A stretch of 64,000 bases of DNA from Nostoc sp. TCL26-01 (GTDB taxonomy: Bacteria > Cyanobacteriota > Cyanobacteriia > Cyanobacteriales > Nostocaceae): contig NZ_CP040297.1 of NCBI RefSeq assembly GCF_013393945.1, forward strand, positions 958,001-1,022,000, in the 5' to 3' direction. The notes under the pieces are model-generated. The model saw nothing but the letters and a program-made list of their open reading frames with translations. It was not told the origin of the DNA and did not search any database. Shown piece after piece: positions 17,992 to 27,907 of the stretch (within the stretch, counting starts at the first letter, position 1; each line of letters opens with the position of its first letter). Both the position numbers and the translations under genes were made by a program.

Positions 17992-20900
17992 AAACTACTG
18001 CTGAATTCTTAGCTTATTTGCAGAGTTTGGATATCCAGCTATGGATAAATGGCGATAAACTGCATTACAGTACCCCCACAGGAACCTTAACACCCGCCTT
18101 ATTAGAGCAAATTAAAGAGCATAAAGCAGAAATTATCCAATTCCTGCAAACTAACTCGAGTTTTCCCACCGAGACAATTTTACCCGTACCCAGAGACACA
18201 GACATACCCTTATCTTTTACCCAGCAGAGATTGTGGTTCATAGAACAAATAGAAGGTAACAGTGCTATTTACAACGAATCTGGCGTAGTAAAAATTAGTG
18301 GTTCTCTAAAAGTAGCAGTTTTACAGCAAAGCTTTGCAGAAATTGTCCAGCGTCACGAAATTTTGCGGACTAGCTTGCAAAATGTAGATGGGCAACCTAT
18401 CCAAGTAATTGCACCAGACTTAAAGATTACTGTACCTGTGATAGATTGGTGTACACTCACCAAAACAGAGCAAGAACAAGAGGTACAGAGTTTAATAGCC
18501 GAAGAAGCTAAACGACCTTTTGACCTCAGCCAAGCACCTTTATTCAGAGTTACACTTTTACAATTAGAACAGACAGAATATTTACTACAAATTACTATTC
18601 ATCACACCATTGCTGACTTTTGGGCAATTAATATACTGCTAGATGAATTTATCGCATTATACACAGCTTTGGCTCAAGATGAGCGATCGCCACTCCCCCC
18701 ACTACCAATTCAATACGCAGACTTTACCCTATGGCAACGGCAGTATTTACAAAGCGGCGTATTAGAAACAGAACTGGCCTACTGGAAACAACAACTTAGT
18801 CATGCTCCTAACTTACTACAACTTCCCAGCGATCGACCACGCCCACCAATTCAAACCTACGCTGGGAAAATACACCTGTTCGCACTGTCGAAAACACTGA
18901 CAGAATCCTTGAGGGCGACTAGTCGCAGTGTGGGAGTTACCCTATTTATGACCCTGCTAGCAGCCTTTAAAAGCTTACTTTACCGCTATACAGGTCAAGA
19001 AGATATCTTAGTCGGTTCCCCCATTGCTAACCGCAACCACGTAGAAATTGAAAACCTTATTGGTGTTTTTGCAAATACATTAGTCCTGCGTACTTCTTTG
19101 TCGGGAAATCCCAGTTTTCGGGAGTTGTTAACTAGAGTCCGGGAGGTGACATTAAATGCTTATGCTCACCAAAATCTACCCTTGGAAAAGTTGGTGGAAG
19201 AATTACAACTGCCAAGGGACTTGAGTTATTCCCAGTTGTTTCAAGTCATGTTTTCCTTTCTGAATGTGCCGCAAACTACATTAGAAATCCCCGGACTGAC
19301 TCTAGAAATTTTACCCACCCACAACGAAACATCTAGATTTGATCTCACTCTTGAATTTAGAGAAACAGCAGCAGGACTGATAGGAGAAGTAGAATACAAT
19401 ACAGACTTATTTAATGCTGAGACAATCAGCAGAATGGTAGGGCATTTACAAACATTATTAACAGCCATAGCCACAAATCCTGACCAAAAAATCTCACAAT
19501 TACCAATACTCACCCCAAGCGAACAACATCAACTATTAGTAGAGTGGAATCAAACCCAAGTTGACTATCCCCAAAATACCTGCATCCATCAATTATTTGA
19601 GCAACAAGTAGAACGCACACCAGATGCTATTGCTGTAGTTTTTGCCAATGAACACCTAACCTATCATCAACTCAACACAAAAGCCAATCAACTGGCACAC
19701 TATTTGCAACAACTAGGAGTCAAACCAGAAACCCTAGTCGGCATTTGCCTAGAACGTTCCCTTGAAATGGTAGTGGGATTATTGGGCATCCTCAAAGCCG
19801 GTGGCGCATACATCCCCCTTGACCCCAGCTATCCCCCAGACCGTATCGCCTTGATGCTGGCAGACTCCCAGATGTCTTTCCTAGTCACCCAACAATCATT
19901 ACTAGCACAATTACCTCCACATGAGGCACAAGTGATTTGTTTAGATACAGATGGGGAAATCATTCACCAACATAGCCCAGACAACCTCGATATTCTCACC
20001 ACCTCTGCATCACTAGCTTACGTTATTTATACCTCCGGTTCTACAGGTAAACCCAAGGGTGTACAAATCTGTCACCAAGGAGTTGTCAATTTCCTCACTT
20101 CCATGGCAAGTCAACTCCCATTTACCCCATCTGATATTCTTGTCGCAGTCACATCCATATCTTTCGATATCGCCGTTTTAGAATTGTATCTGCCCTTAAT
20201 CACTGGGGCGCATCTGATTCTGGTTTCACGGACAGTGGCACAAGATGGTACAAGACTGAGTGAGTATCTAACTCAGGCTACCATTATGCAGGCGACTCCT
20301 GCGACTTGGCGAATGTTGCTGAATGCTGGGTGGTGTGGCAATTCTCATCTAAAAATTCTCTGTGGTGGTGAGGCGCTGACTCGTGAATTAGCACAGCAGT
20401 TATTCGATAAAGGTGCTAGTCTGTGGAATTTATATGGGCCGACGGAAACTACTATTTGGTCAACGGCGCATCAAGTCAAGAAGACTGACTTATCTTTGTC
20501 GATAGTACCAATTGGTCGGGCGATCGCCAATACCCAACTTTATATTCTGGATACTCAATGTCAACTTACGCCTATTGGTGTGGCTGGGGAATTGCATATT
20601 GGTGGGGATGGGTTGGCGAGGGGATATTTACATCGTCCTGATTTGACGCAACAAAGGTTTATTCCTCATCCTTTGAGTCAGGGTGGTCGTGTTTATAAGA
20701 CTGGTGATTTGGTTCGTTATTTGCCCAGTGGTGAGATTGAGTATATTGGACGCATAGATAATCAAATCAAACTGCGTGGCTTCCGTATTGAATTGGGGGA
20801 AATTGAATCTATCCTCAACCAACATCCACAAATCAGGGAAGCTGTAGTTGTAGTTCGCACAAATGAAGTAGATACTCAAACTTTAGTAGCTTATCTAGTG

Positions 20901-23900
20901 TTGCTCTCAGGACAAGAGTTAGCAACTGCCGAACTACGACAATTTTTAGCGTCAAAACTGCCAGACTACATGATACCCAATGTATTGATGGCGCTGGAGT
21001 CACTACCACTCACACCCAATGGTAAAGTAGATCGGCAAGCACTACCAACACCTGACCCCATCCAACTATCATCAACATCAGATTTTGTCCCCCCTTCTTC
21101 CCCCATAGAAGAGATACTCGCTGGTATTTGGGCAGATGTTCTGGGTTTAGAAAAGGTAGGTGTACACAATAATTTCTTTCAACTAGGCGGACATTCTTTA
21201 ATTGCCAGTCGCGTCATTGCCGGAATTCAGCAAGTTTTTTCCCAACAACTACCTTTACGTCGTCTGTTTGAGTTACCCACAATAGCCGAGTTAGCAAAAG
21301 AGATAGAAAACAGTACCAAATTAGGTTTACAACTAGAAAAACCCCCCATCAAGCGCCATTCTTGGGAAAGTGAATTACCCTTATCTTTTGCTCAACAGCG
21401 TTTATGGTTCCTCACGCAGTTAGAATCAGATAGTCCCTTGTACAACATTCCTTTTGTCATCCGCTTACAAGGGCAACTGAACTATGAAGCGCTAGAACAA
21501 AGTCTCAACGCCATTAGACAACGCCACCAAGCCTTACAGACTAATTTTTTCAACGTCGCTGGCAAACCAACAGCAGTTATCTCGCCAGCAAAACTCATCC
21601 AGTTGCCAATTCTCGACTTGAGTGCATTAGACATCTCTAAAAATGAATGTAGAGACGTTCCCAAAAATGAATGTAGAGACGTTCCCAAAAATGAATGTAG
21701 AGACGTTCCCAAAAATGAATGTAGAGACGTTCCCAAAAATGAATGTAGAGACGTTGCACTGCAACGTCTCTACAAGGATTTCGGGCAACTAATCTTAGCA
21801 GAGACGCAATCTCCCTTTGATCTGCAAAATGATTCACTGTTGCGAAGCAAACTACTCCATCTTCAGCCACAGGAACATATTTTACTATTGACCATGCCGC
21901 ATATTGTTGCTGATGGCTGGTCAATTGGTGTAGTGATGCGTGAGTTATCACAACTTTATACAGCTTTCTCTCAAGGACAAACCCCATCCCTACCAGAATT
22001 ACCAATCCAGTATGCAGACTTTGCCCTCTGGCAACGACAATGGTTGCAAGGAGAATGCCTACAAACGCAGATATCCTATTGGCGTGAACAGCTAGCAGGT
22101 TTACCACCCAAACTAGAGTTACCGACAGATAGACCTAGACCTGCGGTACAGAGTTTTCAAGGCGCTATTCATGGGTTTGTGATTACCCCAGAGTTAACTT
22201 TAGCTTTGCATCAGTTAAGCCAGCAAACAGGAAGTACCTTGTTTATGACCTTACTAGCAGCTTTTAAAGTACTTCTGGGACGCTACACAGCTACTACAGA
22301 TATAGTAGTAGGTACAGCGATCGCCAACCGTAATCAAGCAGAGTTAGAAGGGTTAATTGGTTTATTTGTCAATACTCTAGTTTTGAGAACAGATTTATCA
22401 GGTAATCCCACTTTTAAAGAATTACTCACTCGCTTGCGAGAAGTAGCTTTGGGTGCATATGCCCATCAGGATTTGCCCTTTGAGCAGCTAGTCGAAGAAC
22501 TTCAACCCCAACGCTCTTTGAGTCATACACCATTATTCCAAGTAATGTTTGTGCTGCAAAATGCCCCCATCTCGACAATGGAATTACCGGGGTTGACTGC
22601 CAGGGTTATGGAAACTGAACTTGCCACGGCCAAATTTGACCTGACACTATACATGGAACAATCAGGTTCAGGTCTGAGAGCAGCTTTTGAGTATAATACA
22701 GACTTATTTAATGCTGAGACAATCAGCAGAATGGTAGGGCATTTACAAACATTATTAACAGCCATAGCCACAAATCCCGACCAAAAAATCTCACAACTAC
22801 CAATACTCACCCCAGCCGAACAACATCAACTATTAATCGAGTGGAATCAAACCCAAATTGACTATCCCCAAAATACCTGTATCCATCAATTATTTGAGCA
22901 ACAAGTAGAACAGACACCAGAAGCAATTGCATTAATCTTTGGCGAAGCACAATTAACCTATCAAGAACTCAACCAAAAAGCCAATCAACTGGCACACTAT
23001 TTGCAACAACTAGGAGTCAAACCAGAAACCCTAGTCGGTATTTGCCTAGAACGTTCCATCGAAATGGTAGTAGGATTGTTGGGCATCCTCAAAGCCGGTG
23101 GCGCATACATCCCCCTTGACCCCAGCTATCCCCCAGACCGTATCGCCTTGATGCTGGCAGACTCCCAGATGTCTTTCCTAGTCACCCAACAATCATTACT
23201 AGCACAATTACCTCCACATGAGGCACAAGTGATTTGTTTAGATACAGATGGGGAAATCATTCACCAACATAGCCCAGACAACCTCGATATTCTCACCACC
23301 TCTGCATCACTAGCTTACGTTATTTATACCTCCGGTTCTACAGGTAAACCCAAGGGTGTACAAATCTGTCACCAAGGAGTTGTCAATTTCCTCACTTCCA
23401 TGGCAAGTCAACTCCCATTTACCCCATCTGATATTCTTGTCGCAGTCACATCCATATCTTTCGATATCGCCGTTTTAGAATTGTATCTGCCCTTAATCAC
23501 TGGGGCGCATCTGATTCTGGTTTCACGGACAGTGGCACAAGATGGTACAAGACTGAGTGAGTATCTAACTCAGGCTACCATTATGCAGGCGACTCCTGCG
23601 ACTTGGCGAATGTTGCTGAATGCTGGGTGGTGTGGCAATTCTCATCTAAAAATTCTCTGTGGTGGTGAGGCGCTGACTCGTGAATTAGCACAGCAGTTAT
23701 TCGATAAAGGTGCTAGTTTGTGGAATTTATATGGGCCGACGGAAACTACTATTTGGTCAACGGCGCATCAAGTCAAGAAGACTGACTTATCTTTGTCGAT
23801 AGTACCAATTGGTCGGGCGATCGCCAATACCCAAGTTTATATTCTTGATCCTCAATGTCAACTTACGCCTATTGGTGTGGCTGGGGAATTGCATATTGGT

Positions 23901-24722
23901 GGGGATGGGTTGGCGAGGGGATATTTACATCGTCCTGATTTGACGCAACAAAGGTTTATTCCTCATCCTTTGAGTCAGGGTGGTCGTGTTTATAAGACTG
24001 GTGATTTGGTTCGTTATTTAGCCAGTGGTGAGATTGAGTATATTGGACGCACTGATTATCAGGTGAAGATTCGCGGCTTCCGTATTGAATTGGGCGAAAT
24101 TGAGGCAGTCATCAGACAACATCCAGATGTGCGGGAAGTGGTGGTGTTAGCCAGAGAAGATTTACCTGGAAATAAACGATTGGTTGCTTATATTGTCAGA
24201 TATCAGCCAGAAACAGCATATTTCCCTGGTGAATTGCGGAGTTTTTTGCAGGACAAATTACCTGATTATATGCTCCCTTCCGCCTTTGTGATTCTTGATG
24301 CTCTACCGTTGACACCCAATGGTAAAGTAGATAGGCGATCGCTCCCTGCTCCTGATACAACTAGACAAGATTTCGCCAGTACTTTTGTCTCACCTCGTAA
24401 CTCTGTTGAGTCAGTACTAGCAAGCATTTGGAGTCATGTTCTCAAACGAGAACTAATAGGAGTACACGACAACTTTTTTGAGTTGGGTGGTGATTCTATT
24501 CTCAGCCTGCAAATCATTTTTCAAGCTCATCAAGCAGGCTTACAACTGACACCCAAACAGATATTTAAACATCAGACAATTGCCGAATTGGCAACAGTAG
24601 CAGAGACAAATCAATCGGCAAACGAGTTTTTTGCTGGCGATTTTCCTTTAGCACAAGTTGGTCAAAAAGAATTAGATGCTGTATTGGCAATGGTTGAATT
24701 TGAGGGAGGCACTACCAGATGA
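17988..24722 (+). CDS. Bimodular NRPS, TubC-C-A(Gly)-PCP-C-A(Gly)-PCP
   Basis: 2244 residues. A TubC-type docking domain occupies 1-57. C1 spans about 65-490; its active-site motif reads HHTIADFW, with Phe where HHxxxDG has Gly. A1 (about 525-1010) has YTSGSTGKPKG. PCP1 has LGGHSL near 1067. C2 begins near 1131; its motif is PHIVADGW, keeping the second (catalytic) His but not the first. A2 and PCP2 (LGGDSI near 2164) follow. Both A domains give D-I-L-Q-L-G-L-I-W by eye, matching the glycine code used in cyanobacterial NRPSs. C2 carries about 45 extra residues (about 1217-1262) encoded by tandem repeats. The tail DFPLAQVGQKELDAVL is of the sort that pairs with a following protein beginning IADIYPLSPTQQGMLF. 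No epimerase is present. It overlaps both neighbours by 4 bp. Confidence 0.95.
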   Translation: MKTTAEFLAYLQSLDIQLWINGDKLHYSTPTGTLTPALLEQIKEHKAEIIQFLQTNSSFPTETILPVPRDTDIPLSFTQQRLWFIEQIEGNSAIYNESGVVKISGSLKVAVLQQSFAEIVQRHEILRTSLQNVDGQPIQVIAPDLKITVPVIDWCTLTKTEQEQEVQSLIAEEAKRPFDLSQAPLFRVTLLQLEQTEYLLQITIHHTIADFWAINILLDEFIALYTALAQDERSPLPPLPIQYADFTLWQRQYLQSGVLETELAYWKQQLSHAPNLLQLPSDRPRPPIQTYAGKIHLFALSKTLTESLRATSRSVGVTLFMTLLAAFKSLLYRYTGQEDILVGSPIANRNHVEIENLIGVFANTLVLRTSLSGNPSFRELLTRVREVTLNAYAHQNLPLEKLVEELQLPRDLSYSQLFQVMFSFLNVPQTTLEIPGLTLEILPTHNETSRFDLTLEFRETAAGLIGEVEYNTDLFNAETISRMVGHLQTLLTAIATNPDQKISQLPILTPSEQHQLLVEWNQTQVDYPQNTCIHQLFEQQVERTPDAIAVVFANEHLTYHQLNTKANQLAHYLQQLGVKPETLVGICLERSLEMVVGLLGILKAGGAYIPLDPSYPPDRIALMLADSQMSFLVTQQSLLAQLPPHEAQVICLDTDGEIIHQHSPDNLDILTTSASLAYVIYTSGSTGKPKGVQICHQGVVNFLTSMASQLPFTPSDILVAVTSISFDIAVLELYLPLITGAHLILVSRTVAQDGTRLSEYLTQATIMQATPATWRMLLNAGWCGNSHLKILCGGEALTRELAQQLFDKGASLWNLYGPTETTIWSTAHQVKKTDLSLSIVPIGRAIANTQLYILDTQCQLTPIGVAGELHIGGDGLARGYLHRPDLTQQRFIPHPLSQGGRVYKTGDLVRYLPSGEIEYIGRIDNQIKLRGFRIELGEIESILNQHPQIREAVVVVRTNEVDTQTLVAYLVLLSGQELATAELRQFLASKLPDYMIPNVLMALESLPLTPNGKVDRQALPTPDPIQLSSTSDFVPPSSPIEEILAGIWADVLGLEKVGVHNNFFQLGGHSLIASRVIAGIQQVFSQQLPLRRLFELPTIAELAKEIENSTKLGLQLEKPPIKRHSWESELPLSFAQQRLWFLTQLESDSPLYNIPFVIRLQGQLNYEALEQSLNAIRQRHQALQTNFFNVAGKPTAVISPAKLIQLPILDLSALDISKNECRDVPKNECRDVPKNECRDVPKNECRDVPKNECRDVALQRLYKDFGQLILAETQSPFDLQNDSLLRSKLLHLQPQEHILLLTMPHIVADGWSIGVVMRELSQLYTAFSQGQTPSLPELPIQYADFALWQRQWLQGECLQTQISYWREQLAGLPPKLELPTDRPRPAVQSFQGAIHGFVITPELTLALHQLSQQTGSTLFMTLLAAFKVLLGRYTATTDIVVGTAIANRNQAELEGLIGLFVNTLVLRTDLSGNPTFKELLTRLREVALGAYAHQDLPFEQLVEELQPQRSLSHTPLFQVMFVLQNAPISTMELPGLTARVMETELATAKFDLTLYMEQSGSGLRAAFEYNTDLFNAETISRMVGHLQTLLTAIATNPDQKISQLPILTPAEQHQLLIEWNQTQIDYPQNTCIHQLFEQQVEQTPEAIALIFGEAQLTYQELNQKANQLAHYLQQLGVKPETLVGICLERSIEMVVGLLGILKAGGAYIPLDPSYPPDRIALMLADSQMSFLVTQQSLLAQLPPHEAQVICLDTDGEIIHQHSPDNLDILTTSASLAYVIYTSGSTGKPKGVQICHQGVVNFLTSMASQLPFTPSDILVAVTSISFDIAVLELYLPLITGAHLILVSRTVAQDGTRLSEYLTQATIMQATPATWRMLLNAGWCGNSHLKILCGGEALTRELAQQLFDKGASLWNLYGPTETTIWSTAHQVKKTDLSLSIVPIGRAIANTQVYILDPQCQLTPIGVAGELHIGGDGLARGYLHRPDLTQQRFIPHPLSQGGRVYKTGDLVRYLASGEIEYIGRTDYQVKIRGFRIELGEIEAVIRQHPDVREVVVLAREDLPGNKRLVAYIVRYQPETAYFPGELRSFLQDKLPDYMLPSAFVILDALPLTPNGKVDRRSLPAPDTTRQDFASTFVSPRNSVESVLASIWSHVLKRELIGVHDNFFELGGDSILSLQIIFQAHQAGLQLTPKQIFKHQTIAELATVAETNQSANEFFAGDFPLAQVGQKELDAVLAMVEFEGGTTR
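19401..20754 (+). repeat. Duplicated A-domain segment, copy 1 (partner 22698-24051)
   Basis: A 1354-bp stretch covering the end of C1 and most of A1. It aligns with 22698-24051 at a constant offset of 3297 bp with no indels. Long runs are identical, such as the part around 19790-20500. The two copies diverge mainly near 19620-19690 and 19740-19790. The pattern fits recent duplication or gene conversion between modules. Confidence 0.9.
21639..21773 (+). repeat. 24-bp tandem repeat x5 plus inverted repeat, inside a condensation domain
   Basis: Five direct copies of a 24-bp unit starting AAAAATGAATGTAGAGACG (21639-21758). The last copy runs into a perfect 14-bp inverted repeat with a 1-base centre (21745-21773, arms GTAGAGACGTTGCA). 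The unit is a multiple of three and stays in frame, giving five KNECRDVP-type units in the protein. GTAGAGACGTTGCA palindromes are otherwise an intergenic repeat type in Nostocales. Confidence 0.95.
22698..24051 (+). repeat. Duplicated A-domain segment, copy 2 (partner 19401-20754)
   Basis: The second copy of the segment described at 19401-20754, in module 2. The right border is sharp: identity stops just after TATTGGACGCA, where module 1 continues TAGATAATC and module 2 CTGATTATC. The outlying parts of the two modules differ clearly, so only this block has been homogenised. Confidence 0.9.
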
Positions 24723-27700
24723 ATAATAACATCGCAGATATTTATCCCCTTTCTCCCACTCAACAAGGAATGCTGTTTCATAGCCTTTATGAGCCGGCAT
24801 CCGGTACATACATCACGCAAATAGGTTGTGAATTACATGGACAGTTAAATATTTCTGCCTTTGCTCAAGCTTGGCAGCAAGTCATCAATCAGTATCCAGT
24901 TTTACGCACTGCTTTTGTGTGGGAGAAGCTAGAACAACCCTTGCAAGTGGTAGGTCAGCAAGTTAAGCTTCCTTGGGAAGAACTAGACTGGTGTGGAATT
25001 CCCTCCATAGAACAGCAAGAAAAACTAGAGAACTTATTATACAGCGATCGCCTGCGTGGTTTTCAACTTGCCAAAGCCCCACTGATGCGTTTGATGCTCA
25101 TCCATCTCACCGATACCAGCTATTATTTCGTTTGGAGTCATCACCATCTATTGCTGGATGGTTGGTCTATACCGATTATTTTCCAGCAAGTAATCTCCTA
25201 CTACCAAGAAGATCGCCCCACCCCCAAATCATCCCGCCCCTACCGTGACTATATCGCCTGGTTACAGCAACAAGACTTGTCCTCATCTCAAGCCTTTTGG
25301 CAAGAAAAACTCAAAGGTTTGACAGCGCCAACACCCTTGGGGATAAACCAAGTGACGCGGCAAATACCCAACCCCGAAACTATCCACGTTGAACAACAAA
25401 TTCAATTATCAACTGCCACAACAACTGCACTCAAGTCTTTAGCCCAGCAACAACACCTCACCCTGAATACTTTAGTACAAGGGGCTTGGGCATTACTCCT
25501 CAGACGTTATAGTGGTCAAGATGATGTGGTATTTGGCACTACTGTTTCTGGTCGTCCTCCGACTCTAGTGAATGTAGAGTCTATGGTGGGACTGTTTATT
25601 AATACTCTACCGATGCGGGTCAAAGTAGATGACTCACAATTCCTCATCCCTTGGCTTGAACAACTCCAAGCCGAACATCTAGAAGCACGACAATATGAAT
25701 ATAGTCCACTAGTAGAAATCCACGGCTGGACTGAAGTACCCAGAGATTTACCATTATTTGCCAGTATCGTCGTCTTTGAAAACTACCCCTTAGATTCTAC
25801 ACAAATCCCCGGTTTAGAAATTATTAATGTCCGCAGTTGGGAAAAAACCAACTATCCGCTAACAGTATCTGCCTTCCCTGGTGCAGAATTGGTTTTAAAA
25901 ATTTCCTGCGATCGCCAACATTTTGATACCACTACAATTAGTAGAATCATAGGGCATTTACAGACATTGTTAACAGCGATCGCCACAAATCCCCATCAAC
26001 AACTCTCACAACTACCAATACTCACCCCGTCCGAACAACATCAACTACTAGTTGAGTGGAATCAAACCCAAGTTGACTATCCCCAAAATACCTGTATTCA
26101 TCACTTATTTGAACAACAAGTAGAACGCACACCAGAGGCAATTGCCCTAGTCTTTGGCGAAGCACAATTAACCTATCATCAACTCAACCAAAAAGCCAAT
26201 CAACTCGCACACCACCTGCAACAACTAGGAGTCAAACCAGAAACACTAGTCGGTATTTGTTTAGAACGTTCCATCGAAATGGTGGTGGGACTATTAGCAA
26301 TTCTCAAAGCCGGTGGCGCATATATCCCCATCGACCCCAGCTATCCCCCACAGCGTATTGCTTTCATGCTCAAAGATGCTCAACCACCCATCTTACTCAC
26401 CCAAGCAATCATAGCCCCCACCTTACCAACCCATAACGCCCAAGTCATCTGTCTGGATAGCGACTGGGACAAAATTGCTACCCACAGCCCAGAAAATCCT
26501 CATAGTGGTGTCACACTTGATCATCTCATCTACGTCATCTACACCTCTGGTTCCACAGGACAACCCAAGGGAGCAATGAATACTCACCAAGCATTGTCTA
26601 ATCGCTTGCTGTGGATGCAGGATACTTATCAACTCACACCTGAAGACAGGGTTTTGCAAAAGACTCCTTTTAGTTTTGATGTGTCGGTGTGGGAGTTTTT
26701 CTGGCCGTTAATTACGGGGGCAAAATTGGTGATAGCCCAACCAGGAGGACATCAAGATAGTGGTTATCTTGTCAAGTTAATTGCCAAAGAACAAGTCACG
26801 ACGGTGCATTTTGTGCCTTCGATGCTGCAAGTGTTTTTAGAGGAACCAGAATTGGCAACTTGTAGCTGTCTTCAACGAGTGATTTGTAGTGGGGAGGCTT
26901 TACCCAAAGCTTTGGCTGACCGCTTTTTTACCCATCTAGATGCACAGTTGCATAATTTGTATGGGCCGACAGAGGCGGCAATTGATGTAACTTATTGGCA
27001 ATGTCAGCCTCAGAGTCAGTTGGCGATCGTGCCAATTGGTCGGCCTATTGCCAATACTCAACTTTACATTTTAGATGAATCTGGTCAACCAACTCCTGTG
27101 GGTGTGGTGGGAGAATTACATATTGGTGGGGTGGGACTAGCTAGGGGATATTTGCATCGTCCCGATTTGACAGCCCAAAAGTTTATTTCTCATCCTTTGA
27201 TTGATGGTGGTTGTCTTTACAAGACAGGTGATTTGGCGCGTTATTTACCTGATGGTGAAATTGAGTATATTGGGCGGATTGATTATCAAGTAAAAATTCG
27301 TGGCTTCCGCATTGAATTAGAAGAAATCGCCGCCGTTCTTAATCAACATCCACAGGTGAGAGAAACTGTAGTGATGGCTAGAACTGATGACTCTGGTAAT
27401 CAATATTTAGTAGCTTATATAATTCCTGATTTAAAAACTCATATCGTCACAAATGAACTGCGAGAATTTCTTCAAGAGAAGTTGCCAGAATATATGCTGC
27501 CAAAAACCTTTGTCTGTTTAGCAGCATTACCACTCACACCCAATGGTAAAGTTGATCGCCAAGCATTACCTGTACCTGATAATTCTCGCCATGATGAAGT
27601 TGTGTTTGTTTCCCCCCGCACACCGACAGAGGAGATATTAGCTGCTATTTATGCCGATGTTTTAGGGCTAGAAGAAGTTAGTATTTATGACAACTTTTTT

Positions 27701-27907
27701 GCTTTAGGAGGACATTCTTTATTAGCTACTAAGGTCATTTCTCGCTTGCGTGAAGCATTCAAAATAGAGTTACCTTTGCGTAGTTTATTTGAGCGCCCAA
27801 CTATAGCTGATTTAGCAACGCGCTTAGAAACAATGCGTTTAGCTTTGACCCAGGTTTCTCATGCTGTTGGTGTTGTAGAAAAAGGTCGAAAAGAAATAGA
27901 ATTATGA
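24719..27907 (+). CDS. NRPS module, C-A(Ser)-PCP
   Basis: 1062 residues. The C domain (about 5-440) has YPLSPTQQGMLFHSLY at its start and an intact HHxxxDG motif (HHLLLDGW near 141). The A domain (about 465-950) has YTSGSTGQPKG and specificity residues D-V-W-H-I-S-L-I-D by eye, close to the serine code DVWHLSLID. The PCP has LGGHSLLATK near 1000. The C-domain subtype resembles those that follow a separate upstream protein by docking, which suits the tail of the preceding synthetase. It overlaps the genes on both sides by 4 bp, so translation is probably coupled. The end of the C domain shares nucleotide blocks with the two preceding modules (about 25940-26110), a further sign of exchange among modules. 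Confidence 0.95.
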   Translation: MNNNIADIYPLSPTQQGMLFHSLYEPASGTYITQIGCELHGQLNISAFAQAWQQVINQYPVLRTAFVWEKLEQPLQVVGQQVKLPWEELDWCGIPSIEQQEKLENLLYSDRLRGFQLAKAPLMRLMLIHLTDTSYYFVWSHHHLLLDGWSIPIIFQQVISYYQEDRPTPKSSRPYRDYIAWLQQQDLSSSQAFWQEKLKGLTAPTPLGINQVTRQIPNPETIHVEQQIQLSTATTTALKSLAQQQHLTLNTLVQGAWALLLRRYSGQDDVVFGTTVSGRPPTLVNVESMVGLFINTLPMRVKVDDSQFLIPWLEQLQAEHLEARQYEYSPLVEIHGWTEVPRDLPLFASIVVFENYPLDSTQIPGLEIINVRSWEKTNYPLTVSAFPGAELVLKISCDRQHFDTTTISRIIGHLQTLLTAIATNPHQQLSQLPILTPSEQHQLLVEWNQTQVDYPQNTCIHHLFEQQVERTPEAIALVFGEAQLTYHQLNQKANQLAHHLQQLGVKPETLVGICLERSIEMVVGLLAILKAGGAYIPIDPSYPPQRIAFMLKDAQPPILLTQAIIAPTLPTHNAQVICLDSDWDKIATHSPENPHSGVTLDHLIYVIYTSGSTGQPKGAMNTHQALSNRLLWMQDTYQLTPEDRVLQKTPFSFDVSVWEFFWPLITGAKLVIAQPGGHQDSGYLVKLIAKEQVTTVHFVPSMLQVFLEEPELATCSCLQRVICSGEALPKALADRFFTHLDAQLHNLYGPTEAAIDVTYWQCQPQSQLAIVPIGRPIANTQLYILDESGQPTPVGVVGELHIGGVGLARGYLHRPDLTAQKFISHPLIDGGCLYKTGDLARYLPDGEIEYIGRIDYQVKIRGFRIELEEIAAVLNQHPQVRETVVMARTDDSGNQYLVAYIIPDLKTHIVTNELREFLQEKLPEYMLPKTFVCLAALPLTPNGKVDRQALPVPDNSRHDEVVFVSPRTPTEEILAAIYADVLGLEEVSIYDNFFALGGHSLLATKVISRLREAFKIELPLRSLFERPTIADLATRLETMRLALTQVSHAVGVVEKGRKEIEL

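Noticed and set aside
21482..22107. Minus-strand frames with repeated FLGTSLHS or RLYIHFWE units
   Set aside because: They are the reverse reading of the 24-bp tandem repeat inside the plus-strand NRPS gene.
17988..24722. Epimerase domain expected because PCP2 has the LGGDS form often found before E domains
   Set aside because: No E-domain sequence follows; the protein ends in a short docking-like tail.
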